A DNA stretch of 64,000 nt from Altericroceibacterium indicum (GTDB taxonomy: Bacteria; Pseudomonadota; Alphaproteobacteria; Sphingomonadales; Sphingomonadaceae). A model generated the notes under the pieces. The model saw only the letters and a program-made list of their open reading frames with translations. It ran no database searches and had not been told where the DNA came from. Both the position numbers and the translations under genes were made by a program. Positions 51,472 to 59,353 of this stretch are shown piece by piece. The stretch spans positions 372,001-436,000 of the forward strand of contig NZ_WTYQ01000001.1 of the NCBI RefSeq assembly GCF_009828105.1, read 5' to 3'. Position 1 is the stretch's first letter. Each line of letters starts with the position of its first letter.

Positions 51472-51984
51472 ATGATCCCAGCAATTTACGCCCTCGCGGT
51501 ATTCTCATCTTCGGTGATTGCTGATCCAATCACTCAAGATAAGCTTGCAGTGTTTATTGCCGGAGAAAATGGCTCTTCTCTTGCTTTGAAATGCACCCCA
51601 GGCGAGGGCGACTTGGAAATCGTGTTTATGCCACGGCGGTATTACTCAAACGATCTGTGGCTTTTGCAGCGCCGTGCGGAAAGTCGTTTTAGCATCCAAA
51701 GCAAACCTGATCGCGGCCAATGGCAATATTCTAAAACCTATATCATTTGGGCCGGTATGCCATTCAATCAAAGAAAAGCAGAGTTTTTGGATAATTTAGC
51801 CAGGAGCAATGCTTTCCATATCCGGTATGAGCCGAGTCGCTATGAGAACGAGACGTTTTCAATGTCGTACCATATCGATACAGGTGAACTGCAAAACTTT
51901 ATCAGCAAATGCAATCCAGCGCGGGTAATCGAATATCTGCAAAAAATGGGCTCTCCAGCGGCACCCAAAGGTAGTGCCGAATAA
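51472..51984 (+). CDS. Exported protein coexpressed with the repressor (170 aa)
   Basis: Begins 9 bases after the repressor stop. N-terminal MIPAIYALAVFSSSVIADP looks like a signal peptide, giving a periplasmic protein of about 150 residues with two cysteines and a beta-rich core (LALKCTPGEGDLEIVFMPRR). The position corresponds to lambda rexA or other lysogenic-conversion genes, so it should be made in the lysogen. Superinfection exclusion is a reasonable guess only. Confidence 0.55.
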   Translation: MIPAIYALAVFSSSVIADPITQDKLAVFIAGENGSSLALKCTPGEGDLEIVFMPRRYYSNDLWLLQRRAESRFSIQSKPDRGQWQYSKTYIIWAGMPFNQRKAEFLDNLARSNAFHIRYEPSRYENETFSMSYHIDTGELQNFISKCNPARVIEYLQKMGSPAAPKGSAE

Positions 51985-52044
51985 TTCAGCAAATACCTAA
52001 TTTGTAACGCATTTACATTGCAATAAACGTCATTCGCCAAAGAA

Positions 52045-52061
52045 TGATGCAAAATGCACTT
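52045..52061. promoter_or_regulatory. Operator O3 (imperfect)
   Basis: TGATGCA-AAA-TGCACTT, upstream of the plus-strand early operon; near-copy of O2 in inverse orientation, 26 bases centre to centre from O4. Confidence 0.65.
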
Positions 52062-52090
52062 GCATTAATGTGATGCAATGTGCATCATGC
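52057..52090 (+). promoter_or_regulatory. Early plus-strand promoter P_L-like
   Basis: TTGCAT (52060-52065) and CATCAT (52083-52088) are 17 bases apart with operator O4 inside the promoter. Same design as the promoter at 50729-50762. Confidence 0.6.
52071..52087. promoter_or_regulatory. Operator O4 (perfect arms)
   Basis: TGATGCA-ATG-TGCATCA, identical arms to O1 with a different centre. Confidence 0.75.
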
Positions 52091-52112
52091 CTCCACAACC
52101 AATGGAGGCACC

Positions 52113-52769
52113 ATGGCGCAGGCCAGCACAAACCCGGAAACCAACTACGCTCAATTTGAGCGCGTGGATGACAAGCTTCGCAAGCCGGTGGACGCTGCGG
52201 AAAGAAAGCAGTTTGCGTCTGCCGAGCGTCTGCCTGTTTCCATCCGTAATGCAGAACATGCGAGCGAGATTGCCGAATATCGAGGCTTTACGCTGTGGTT
52301 CAACACTTGCCGGGATGATGATGGTTTTCTGTACAAGGAATGGCTCGCATGGGGGCCTTATGGACGGCTTTTGCCTGTCTCGCGGTTTTGGTTTGAGCCT
52401 ACGCAAGATCGGTTCAATTGGCTTATTGATCATGTTGTCATGGGCGAGGGGCATCACGGCTCCGGCCCGCTTAGCGATACTGAGATCGACGCGAATATTG
52501 AAGTCACGCAGAAGCTTAAAGAGATGGGGCCGGGCGGCGGATTTTCGCACAAACTGCCAAAGAAAAGCACTGGTCTAAGGCAGGCTGTTTCCGCAGCTCT
52601 TCACGCCGATAATGCGCTAGCTGTCGCAAGACGCGACCCGGCAGCGACAGAGGCATCGATTAATGCCGCAGAGCGACGCCGTGAAAAACGGGTGGCTGAC
52701 TTGCTCAACGCTTGCCGCAATGCAGGAGTTGCTGGCTGCGCCGGATTGATGACGGGGGTGAAGTCATGA
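52113..52769 (+). CDS. First gene of recombination operon, hypothetical (218 aa)
   Basis: ATG 52113 has GGAGG 9 bases upstream. The protein includes AEYRGFTLWFNTCRDDDGFL and KEWLAWGPYGRLLPVSRFWF, an apparently globular domain, and a charged helical C-terminus (AAERRREKRVADLLNACRNA). Not recognised. Its stop overlaps the next start (ATGA 52766). Confidence 0.6.
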   Translation: MAQASTNPETNYAQFERVDDKLRKPVDAAERKQFASAERLPVSIRNAEHASEIAEYRGFTLWFNTCRDDDGFLYKEWLAWGPYGRLLPVSRFWFEPTQDRFNWLIDHVVMGEGHHGSGPLSDTEIDANIEVTQKLKEMGPGGGFSHKLPKKSTGLRQAVSAALHADNALAVARRDPAATEASINAAERRREKRVADLLNACRNAGVAGCAGLMTGVKS

Positions 52770-53149
52770 GTTCCGTTTTCATCACCAATGCGCGAATTTC
52801 GGGTGCGGATATCGTGTTCGAGAAGGGATTTATCCTCTCGGCTTGGGTGCACCTTGACTTTGACCATTCTGGGCAGGGCTTTGGCGGTTTTGCGCTCGGT
52901 GGTTCGCCTTTCGACAAGGTCGCTATGGTCGCTAGTCATCACGAACAGCCCAACCTTGCCGCTGACTTCATTGGCGGCGTGATGGTGGTTGCTGGCGTCA
53001 ATAAATGGTCTGACCTTAAAGATAAAATCGTGCGTGTTCGCAAAACTGACGAATGGGCCGCCGTGGATGCAATAGGTCATCCCGTGAAGGACATTTGGTA
53101 TAATCCGAATGAGCGCTTCGCCCAGCTTAAAAATGAGCGAGAAGCGTAA
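52766..53149 (+). CDS. Conserved small phage protein of RecT operons (127 aa)
   Basis: Contains HSGQGFGGFALGGSPFD, NKWSDLKDKIVRVRKTDEWA and AIGHPVKDIWYNP. I recall this pattern (GQGFGGxxL ... VGVExWExLxG ... AIGHxxKDxWFNP) in small phage proteins near single-strand annealing genes. No biochemical role known. Overlaps neighbours at both ends. Confidence 0.7.
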   Translation: MSSVFITNARISGADIVFEKGFILSAWVHLDFDHSGQGFGGFALGGSPFDKVAMVASHHEQPNLAADFIGGVMVVAGVNKWSDLKDKIVRVRKTDEWAAVDAIGHPVKDIWYNPNERFAQLKNEREA

Positions 53150-53304
53150 TGGCCCAGCTCTTCGCCAGCACTTTGTTCGCTGTGGCTTCTGCCCTTTCGA
53201 TTACGGTTTGCGCTCACTCGCTTTACCGGATTGTCCGCCACGCAATCGCTCTTTTTGGCGAGATCGCAGAGATGGAAGCCAGTGAGTGGGGCTCCGACAA
53301 ATGA
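53149..53304 (+). CDS. Small membrane protein (51 aa)
   Basis: Starts in TAATG with the preceding stop and ends in ATGA with the next start. MAQLFASTLFAVASALSITV is a single hydrophobic segment, then LYRIVRHAIALFGEIAEMEA. The tight double coupling supports it as a real gene. Confidence 0.6.
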   Translation: MAQLFASTLFAVASALSITVCAHSLYRIVRHAIALFGEIAEMEASEWGSDK

Positions 53305-53693
53305 GCCGCGCAGCCCTCACTTATGGCGAGCGTCAGCAGCGCAAGATTGTAGTTGAAGGCGCGATAGACGTGTCGAAGCCGGTTGAAGGCTTCTACCGCA
53401 TCAAGCTGCGCTCTAACGGCGTCTATGTCGGCATTCGCCTCTGGTACGGACCGCCACATGATCCGGTGACAGGCGAAGAGATGGATCGATCATGGCGCTG
53501 GCAGGCCTTGGCCAATGGCGAGGAAATCGACCTGGACCGTGTTTGGCCAGTCTGTGCGCGACACCCGATCACCGAAGAGGAATACCATAATTACGAACGG
53601 CGGCAGCGCTGGGCGCGGGAAAGCGCGCCTGAAACTGCCTTTGCTGATCCGTCGCGTCGTCACGATCCGCTGACCGCGATGCTCCCATTTTAA
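53301..53693 (+). CDS. Hypothetical phage protein (130 aa)
   Basis: ATG 53301 (ATGA overlap). Contains VGIRLWYGPPHDPVTGEEMD and RSWRWQALANGEEIDLDRVW, then ITEEEYHNYERRQRWA: a mixed alpha/beta protein found, as far as I recall, in early operons of related phages. Function unknown. Confidence 0.65.
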   Translation: MSRAALTYGERQQRKIVVEGAIDVSKPVEGFYRIKLRSNGVYVGIRLWYGPPHDPVTGEEMDRSWRWQALANGEEIDLDRVWPVCARHPITEEEYHNYERRQRWARESAPETAFADPSRRHDPLTAMLPF

Positions 53694-53710
53694 TCCCGAA
53701 AGGAAAGCAC

Positions 53711-54517
53711 ATGCCCATTACCAAAACAGCACCCAAGCCGCAGGATAGTGCTTTGCCGGGGGAAAACCCGGACCATAACCCGCGCGCAAAAATTGGAGGT
53801 AACAACCCGCCACCAGAAGAACAGATCGCCATCGATTTCCGCGAAGCCATGCTGGAAAAGCATCCTAGCTACGAGCAGCGAATTGAAGACCTGAAATCGG
53901 CTTCAGACCGAGCAGTCGTCGATAGCGCCGAGGCGGCCGGAAAAGCGGCCGATCTTGTGCGCTCAATACGCGCCATGATGGGTGCTATCAATGATAGCCA
54001 CCGGGAAACGAAGCAGCCTTTCCTTAATGCAACTCGTGCTGTTGACGGTCTTAAGCGTCAGCTTGTCAGCCCGCTTGATGAAGCTCTCTCTACTATCAAT
54101 CGCAAGCAAACCGAGTTCTTGCGCCAGGAAGAAGCGCGGCGCGAGAAACTACGCAAGGAAGAAGAGGCACGCGCACGCGCAGAAGCCCTGAAGGCAGAAG
54201 AAGCCGAGCGAGCCCGCCGCGAAGCGGAAGGCCAGGGCGATATGGAGGCGATGGAGGCTGTTGAGGCAGCACCTGCCCCAGCATTCGTGAAGAAAGAGCC
54301 TGAACCGATACGAAGCGCCGATACTGGGGCATCGGTTTCCGGCCGCAAGGTGTGGGAATCGCAAATCACTGATTACGAAGTCGCTGCCATTCAGGTGCTC
54401 GACGACGACAAAGTGCGCGAGGCGGTTGAGAAGGCTGTCGCTCGCCGCGTGAAAGCTGGCGTTCGCTCCATGGAGGGGGTTCGTATTTATCAGTCCCTCC
54501 AAGCGGTTTCACGGTGA
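53711..54517 (+). CDS. Coiled-coil protein of the recombination operon (268 aa)
   Basis: Starts 10 bases after AAAGGAAAG. An N-terminal disordered part with IGGNNPPPEEQIAIDFREAM precedes long charged helices (EEARREKLRKEEEARARAEA) and a C-terminal domain TDYEVAAIQVLDDDKVREAV. Proteins of this build often precede RecT/exonuclease genes in alphaproteobacterial phages. Likely a DNA-metabolism accessory. Confidence 0.65.
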   Translation: MPITKTAPKPQDSALPGENPDHNPRAKIGGNNPPPEEQIAIDFREAMLEKHPSYEQRIEDLKSASDRAVVDSAEAAGKAADLVRSIRAMMGAINDSHRETKQPFLNATRAVDGLKRQLVSPLDEALSTINRKQTEFLRQEEARREKLRKEEEARARAEALKAEEAERARREAEGQGDMEAMEAVEAAPAPAFVKKEPEPIRSADTGASVSGRKVWESQITDYEVAAIQVLDDDKVREAVEKAVARRVKAGVRSMEGVRIYQSLQAVSR

Positions 54518-54528
54518 GGGAGGGCGCT

Positions 54529-55104
54529 ATGTTTCTTGTATTCGATACCGAGACTACAGGCCTGCCGATTTGGAAAGATCCGAGCGATCACCCGGATCAG
54601 CCGCATGTCGTCGATATCGCGTGCAGCCTGTTTGATCAGACTGGCCTCGAAACTGATCGCTATGATGCGATTATCAATTGCGGTGTGCCAATCCCTGAAG
54701 AGGCCGCTTCCATTCACGGCATCACTACCGAAATCGCCGAGGCTGAGGGGGTGAAGCCTGATGAAGCTTTGGACTCTTTTCTTGCCATGGTCGCGCGTTG
54801 TGAAGTGATGATTGGTCATAATGTCAGTTTTGACATTCGCATGATGCGTATCATGGCGGCGCGCTTGCGTGGTGAGAAGTGGGATAACCCAAAACCGATC
54901 TTCTGCACCATGCGTCGCGCGACCAAACACTGCAAGATTCTCAGCCCGAAGGCTCGCCACCCGCAAGACTGGAAATGGCCGACACTTGCCGAGGCCACTC
55001 GCCATTTCTTCAATGAAGATCACCAAGGCGCCCACCGCGCCCGGCCCGATTGCGATGCCAGTGCGCGCATCTTCTTCCACTTCCGCGAACAAGGAATTTC
55101 ATAA
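54529..55104 (+). CDS. DnaQ-like DEDDh 3'-5' exonuclease (191 aa)
   Basis: ExoI VFDTETTGLP, ExoII IGHNVSFDIRMM, ExoIII HRARPDCDA: the D-E-D-D residues with catalytic His of the DEDDh family. ATG 54529 after GAGGGAGGGC is preferred over 54514. Paired with the RecT-like gene it probably makes or trims single strands for annealing; proofreading is another family role. Confidence 0.88.
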   Translation: MFLVFDTETTGLPIWKDPSDHPDQPHVVDIACSLFDQTGLETDRYDAIINCGVPIPEEAASIHGITTEIAEAEGVKPDEALDSFLAMVARCEVMIGHNVSFDIRMMRIMAARLRGEKWDNPKPIFCTMRRATKHCKILSPKARHPQDWKWPTLAEATRHFFNEDHQGAHRARPDCDASARIFFHFREQGIS

Positions 55105-55105
55105 T

Positions 55106-56125
55106 ATGGGTAGTGCCCGAAACGTCGCTATTGCGAATGAAGCAAACGAGATCGACCAAAGTCAGAAGCGCGCTATTGCTGCGCGGCAAAGCAAACCTCG
55201 AAATGCGCTGGAGGCTATGGCCTATCGGCTCGAAATTTCACCAACAGCGCTGAAAAATACACTGGCCAACACGGTGTTTGCGGGTTGCCGCTCTGAAGAA
55301 GAGTTCATGGCGCTAATCGTGGTCGCCAATGAATATGGCCTCAATCCACTCCTGAAGGAAATGTACGCATTCCCCGGCAAGGGTGGCGGCATTGTGCCTA
55401 TGGTTTCAGTTGATGGCTGGATCAGGATCATGAACAGCCACCCGGATTTTGACGGAATCGAGTTTGATTATCACGCCAACGATAATGGCAATATCGAAGC
55501 AATCGAGGCCATCATTTATCACAAGGGGCGCTCGCATCCGATCAAGGTTATTGAGTACCTGGATGAGTGCAAGCGGAACACCGATCCTTGGAAAATATCG
55601 CCACGGCGGATGCTTCGCCATCGCGCACTAATCCAATGCGCGCGCGTCGCGTTTGGGTTCTCTGGCATTTATGCTGATGGAGATGAAGGCGAAGTCATCG
55701 ACATGACGCCACAGCAGGCTGAGCCTAAGAGTTTGCCATCACACCAGTCGATTGCCGAGCAGATCGATGACGAAGTGCCAAACTTCGACAAAGAAACCGG
55801 CGAGATTGGGGGTGATCAGAAACCCAAGCGCGACGCCAAAACCGGAATGACGGAAGTGGATGAGGAAACCGCCCGCCGTCTTGATGCTGAACAAACTGCC
55901 GAAGATATAGATGGCCGGACGGAAGATGACGACGATGCCAAAGAGGAAAGCCCCTCGGATGCGAAGCTACGCCAAATCCGCGAAAGCATCGACGCCGCCA
56001 AGAACATCAAGGGCCTGAAGGCGGTTGACGCCGAATGGGTGAATGCCCGCGCCGCCTACGATGACGACACCGCGAAGAAGGTTGACGCCCTCATTGCGAT
56101 CAAGCGGAAGGAGCTGGGCGAATGA
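55106..56125 (+). CDS. recT: RecT/Bet-family single-strand annealing protein (339 aa)
   Basis: Core block MALIVVANEYGLNPLLKEMY then AFPGKGGGIVPMVSVDGWIR is diagnostic for RecT/Bet. The RecT domain spans about 35-200; the C-terminus is acidic and disordered, then a helix (AKNIKGLKAVDAEWVNARAA). ATG 55106 begins one base after the exonuclease stop. It anneals complementary strands for phage recombination. An upstream in-frame ATG would overlap the exonuclease for 230 bases and is rejected. Confidence 0.9.
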   Translation: MGSARNVAIANEANEIDQSQKRAIAARQSKPRNALEAMAYRLEISPTALKNTLANTVFAGCRSEEEFMALIVVANEYGLNPLLKEMYAFPGKGGGIVPMVSVDGWIRIMNSHPDFDGIEFDYHANDNGNIEAIEAIIYHKGRSHPIKVIEYLDECKRNTDPWKISPRRMLRHRALIQCARVAFGFSGIYADGDEGEVIDMTPQQAEPKSLPSHQSIAEQIDDEVPNFDKETGEIGGDQKPKRDAKTGMTEVDEETARRLDAEQTAEDIDGRTEDDDDAKEESPSDAKLRQIRESIDAAKNIKGLKAVDAEWVNARAAYDDDTAKKVDALIAIKRKELGE

Positions 56126-56376
56126 GCAGCTTTATCCGCCGTATCCAGCGCCAGGTTATGCCGTCGCTGGCTGTCCACTACCGTAAGGATTTGGATGGCA
56201 AGCCAACCGGTGACGCATACGCCAACCAGCCCCGAGCCAAGTTCTATCAGGGGCGCGGCAACCGCCTCGGGACTAAGAACCCGAAGGATAAGGCTCTGCT
56301 TGCTCGGCAGAGGCGGGAAAAGCGCGGGGGTGAGCCTCAAGAGGAGGCAGGCGCGAAGCCTAAGCGCGACCAATGA
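56122..56376 (+). CDS. Hypothetical basic protein (84 aa)
   Basis: MSSFIRRIQRQVMPSLAVHY, then a Lys/Arg-rich disordered region (KALLARQRREKRGGEPQEEA). Overlaps both neighbours by 4 bases. Probably binds nucleic acid; not recognised. Confidence 0.55.
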   Translation: MSSFIRRIQRQVMPSLAVHYRKDLDGKPTGDAYANQPRAKFYQGRGNRLGTKNPKDKALLARQRREKRGGEPQEEAGAKPKRDQ

Positions 56377-56570
56377 ATCAAAACCCCGGCCACCTACCGC
56401 CCGAATGCAACACTGATGATGGCAAGATCATCCGCGTCCATGTCCAGCTTATCAACGGCTACCGGACAAAGGGAAAAGAGCCTGCAGGCTGGGCGGCAAA
56501 TGGCCGGGGAGGGTGTCGCTGGTCGCTTACCGGCAATGCCCACGATATCGAATTTTACGAGGTGATTTGA
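56373..56570 (+). CDS. Hypothetical small protein (65 aa)
   Basis: Contains IIRVHVQLINGYRTKGKEPA and GWAANGRGGCRWSLTGNAHD, a compact beta-like domain seen in small phage proteins I cannot name. Coupled to the zinc-finger gene by TGATG. Confidence 0.6.
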   Translation: MNQNPGHLPPECNTDDGKIIRVHVQLINGYRTKGKEPAGWAANGRGGCRWSLTGNAHDIEFYEVI

Positions 56571-57130
56571 TGAAGCCCAAGCCATTCAAATGCAAGATCT
56601 GCGAGCGCGCATTTAGCACCGAAATTGGTATGCATGATCACGCGCTTCAGCAGCATCAAACCCCGCACCCATTCGGGTGCAAAGAATGTGGGCGCACATT
56701 TTCCGACCAGCGCGGCCTTGACCGCCACCAGGCGGGCCGGCACCAAAATGCGCCGGTCTGTTTGGAGTGCGGGCAGGAGACAAAACTGGTCGGTGGGCGT
56801 GAGATTTACCCGCATCGCGCCGATCTATATAAGCTGAACTTCTATCGCTGTGCCTGCGGGGCTTATTGTGGCTGCCACAAAGGCACGACTTCGCCGCTTG
56901 GAAAGCCATGCGGCCAGGAAACCCGCAAGGCACGTAGCGAGGCGCATGTTGCGTTTGACCCACTCTGGAAGACTGGGCGGATGGAACGAAAGCAAGCCTA
57001 TGCGTGGCTGTCTGAAGTAACCGGCATTCCGAGCGAGCGCTGTCATATCGGCATGATGGATGCTGATGAGGCGCGCGACGTAGTTGCAGCGGTTCAGCAA
57101 TTCACAAAAGAAGAAAGGGTGCAGGCATGA
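56570..57130 (+). CDS. C2H2 zinc-finger protein with DUF3268-like domain (186 aa)
   Basis: Two classical fingers: C8-x2-C11-x12-H24-x4-H29 and C37-x2-C40-x12-H53-x4-H58, the second reading FGCKECGRTFSDQRGLDRHQ. From residue 64 follows a cysteine-rich domain (CLECGQETKLVGGREIYPHR, then FYRCACGAYCGCH) and a helix ending ERCHIGMMDADEARDVVAAV, which I recognise as DUF3268-like. Tandem C2H2 fingers are eukaryote-typical and uncommon in phages. Probably binds DNA or RNA. ATG 56570 overlaps the previous stop. Confidence 0.8.
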   Translation: MKPKPFKCKICERAFSTEIGMHDHALQQHQTPHPFGCKECGRTFSDQRGLDRHQAGRHQNAPVCLECGQETKLVGGREIYPHRADLYKLNFYRCACGAYCGCHKGTTSPLGKPCGQETRKARSEAHVAFDPLWKTGRMERKQAYAWLSEVTGIPSERCHIGMMDADEARDVVAAVQQFTKEERVQA

Positions 57131-57504
57131 ACATCACACCCAATTTCGCAGACGGCACGCTGAAAGATGCAATCTGGTGGTTTTACGGCTTTGAGGCGGC
57201 GCAACCATATTCCGAGGCGGCGCTGGATACTCATACGAAATCGCGTGATCTTGCCGAAAAACTCAACAGCGTTTGTCGTTGGCTCTCACGTTTAGCTGAG
57301 GGCAAGCAGCGCGTCATCGGTGTCGATGAGCGGACCATGGCTCTCGCCATAACTGAGCACGAAATGGAGGCTCTGTTGGACGGACTTAAGGGTAAGCCTT
57401 CAGAAGATGATCGGGCGCTCGCCCTTAAAACAATAGAGAAGATATTCAAACAATACCGAGACGAATTGACCGCGATCAGGTTTGATGCGGGAGGTTTGAT
57501 CTGA
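57127..57504 (+). CDS. Hypothetical phage protein (125 aa)
   Basis: Helical protein (MNITPNFADGTLKDAIWWFY; ALKTIEKIFKQYRDELTAIR) coupled to the zinc-finger gene by ATGA. Not recognised. Confidence 0.6.
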   Translation: MNITPNFADGTLKDAIWWFYGFEAAQPYSEAALDTHTKSRDLAEKLNSVCRWLSRLAEGKQRVIGVDERTMALAITEHEMEALLDGLKGKPSEDDRALALKTIEKIFKQYRDELTAIRFDAGGLI

Positions 57505-57743
57505 TGGCCCAACCAAACTGGCATGAGATATCCCTCGAAATGCAGGCGCATCCGCACATCACGCAGAGCGTTGCAATCAATCGGATCAAACAGCGCAAGG
57601 CTTTGGCTGCTAGAAACGCACGAGAGCCAGACTCTTTGCTTGATCTAAAGTCTAGCCAAGACACTGAAGCGCTCGCCCGTGTCCTAAACGACATTCGCAC
57701 CTTCGGACGAGCACACGCAAAACCGAAAGGCGGTGAAGCATGA
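57504..57743 (+). CDS. Hypothetical small protein (79 aa)
   Basis: MAQPNWHEISLEMQAHPHIT then INRIKQRKALAARNA: helical and basic. Start shares a base with the preceding stop; its end overlaps the next ORF as ATGA. Confidence 0.5.
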   Translation: MAQPNWHEISLEMQAHPHITQSVAINRIKQRKALAARNAREPDSLLDLKSSQDTEALARVLNDIRTFGRAHAKPKGGEA

Positions 57744-57880
57744 TCGGAAACGGACCTACGCCAGATCCCTATTGGGACGCAAAGGAAACCCGCGCAGCCC
57801 GCCGCTGGGCTATCGCCACCGCCCTGCTGGTGCTGATCATCATCGCCGTGGGTGCCCACGCTTTTTGGAGGTCGATGTAA
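57740..57880 (+). CDS. Small single-helix membrane protein (46 aa)
   Basis: A basic stretch (KETRAARRW) followed by AIATALLVLIIIAVGAHAFW, one transmembrane helix with inside-basic orientation. Coupled by ATGA upstream and TAATG downstream, which supports translation. Confidence 0.6.
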   Translation: MIGNGPTPDPYWDAKETRAARRWAIATALLVLIIIAVGAHAFWRSM

Positions 57881-58419
57881 TGGCTGACAAAACCATGCGC
57901 GAATGTGCGGATACATTAAGGATGCTTCTTGCACTACCTCGACCTATCGATACGACATTGCAGCCCACCCGATCACCCACGCACCGATGCAAAACATGCG
58001 GCGCTTTCTGGATAGCATACAAGGATAGCTGGTCGCTATGCTCGAGGGAATGCGGGAAGTGCTGCGACAACGTGGCCATGGGTGATCAGATCGAAGAACT
58101 CCAATTATCTGACACACTCATTAAAGCACCAGAGCCGCCCGCTGACGTGGTGGAGACTGCCGTTGAACGCATGTGGTGGATACTTGGCACCGATCTGACC
58201 GTGGAAGAGGCAAAGCAAGGAAACGACGCCTCATATGCATGGATGGCCGACCTTGCGCGCGCCGCGATCGAAGCAGCCGAACCCCACATAACTGCCCGCG
58301 TGCAGAAGGCGCGTGAGGAAGAGCGGGAGGCTTGTGCGAAGGTGGCAGAAAATTGGCCGGATAGAATTGAGGGCTCCGGAATAGCCTATTCCATCCGCAA
58401 CCGGGAGGGTGGCGAGTGA
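57880..58419 (+). CDS. Hypothetical protein with CxxC-type metal site (179 aa)
   Basis: MADKTMRECADTLRMLLALP, then HRCKTCGAFWIAYKDSWSLC and SRECGKCC, two CxxC/CxxxCxxC pairs likely to bind zinc, then a long helix (EEREACAKVAENW). The EREACAKVAE helix is a frequent ending of phage hypothetical proteins. Function unknown. Confidence 0.6.
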   Translation: MADKTMRECADTLRMLLALPRPIDTTLQPTRSPTHRCKTCGAFWIAYKDSWSLCSRECGKCCDNVAMGDQIEELQLSDTLIKAPEPPADVVETAVERMWWILGTDLTVEEAKQGNDASYAWMADLARAAIEAAEPHITARVQKAREEEREACAKVAENWPDRIEGSGIAYSIRNREGGE

Positions 58420-58607
58420 GCGCCGTAAGCCGGAAATGGCAATATTCTACCATGCTGCATTGCAGGCGTGGCAAGCTGCCCATTTACCCGAAGACAGCAC
58501 ATGCGTCTTGTGGCGCGCCATTTGCAATTAGGTTCGCTGCTTGGGGCTATGGGCTGCGAGTCAGTAAACGGGCCGTTCGCAGAAAGTTACGGAAGATTGC
58601 CGCATGA
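58416..58607 (+). CDS. Small basic hypothetical protein (63 aa), GTG start
   Basis: GTGA overlap at the start and ATGA overlap with the methylase at the end argue for translation. Very basic (RVSKRAVRRKLRKIAA). A competing frame from ATG 58435 encodes about 32 residues. Not recognised. Confidence 0.45.
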   Translation: MSAVSRKWQYSTMLHCRRGKLPIYPKTAHASCGAPFAIRFAAWGYGLRVSKRAVRRKLRKIAA

Positions 58608-59353
58608 CTTCACCCGTCACTATAGGACCGGCAACGCTCTATTTGGGCGACGCCTACAAAATCCGCCCGAAGCTAGGCTTCATGGATGCAGACGTGATGG
58701 ACCCGCCATACCGTTTCAACAATTCAGGCGGTGGCGCTTATCGTAAAGCGCGCGGTGCAAGTGACCAGATCGTCGCAGAAGGCCTTGATCGTGGCTTTGA
58801 CCATTCGATTATAGACCCGGCGCTTTCCGGCGCCGTGGTGGTATTCTGCCACAACGACCAGATAGGCGAGCTGGTTGGTGATATGGTCCAAGGTGAGGAT
58901 GATGCGCTTCTTGTGGCCGATATGTTCGCCAGGCTTCGCCCGCGCTTCCATCGAGCGGCTTTGTGCGTCTGGCTGAAGACCAATCCGCCCCCACACCGGA
59001 ACAAGCACTATATCGCTGACATGGAGCCGTATATCCATGCGTGGAACAAAGGGTATCATCCGGTTGGTGAGCATCATGACATGCACCGCCACATCGCTGC
59101 TTCTTCCATGCCATCGAAAGTGTTTGGCCACCCAACCGTGAAGCCTCTGCCCGTGATGAATAAGATCGTAACGAACGTGCAAGGGAAGCGGATCTGCGAT
59201 CCCTTCATGGGAACGGGGAGCACCGGAATTTCAGCGATCCGGGCGGGCAAGCAATTCTGGGGTATCGAGAAGAACCCGAAACACTTTGAAACCGCATGTG
59301 CGCGGATCACCGCTGCCGTGCAGGAAATGGAGGCAGTCTGTGGGTGCGCTTGA
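58604..59353 (+). CDS. Beta-class DNA methyltransferase (N6-adenine/N4-cytosine)
   Basis: 249 residues with catalytic DPPYRF at 33-38 preceding the SAM motif DPFMGTGSTG at 199-208, the permuted order of beta-class enzymes, and SKVFGHPTVKPLPVM between them. It modifies A or C exocyclic amine; target not readable. No restriction partner is encoded nearby, so it is probably a protective orphan methylase. Coupled upstream by ATGA. Confidence 0.85.
   Translation: MTSPVTIGPATLYLGDAYKIRPKLGFMDADVMDPPYRFNNSGGGAYRKARGASDQIVAEGLDRGFDHSIIDPALSGAVVVFCHNDQIGELVGDMVQGEDDALLVADMFARLRPRFHRAALCVWLKTNPPPHRNKHYIADMEPYIHAWNKGYHPVGEHHDMHRHIAASSMPSKVFGHPTVKPLPVMNKIVTNVQGKRICDPFMGTGSTGISAIRAGKQFWGIEKNPKHFETACARITAAVQEMEAVCGCA

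Noticed and set aside
54869-55105. Longer RecT start at 54869
   Set aside because: Would overlap the exonuclease gene over 230 bases with non-family sequence; ATG 55106 directly after the exonuclease stop fits the family N-terminus.
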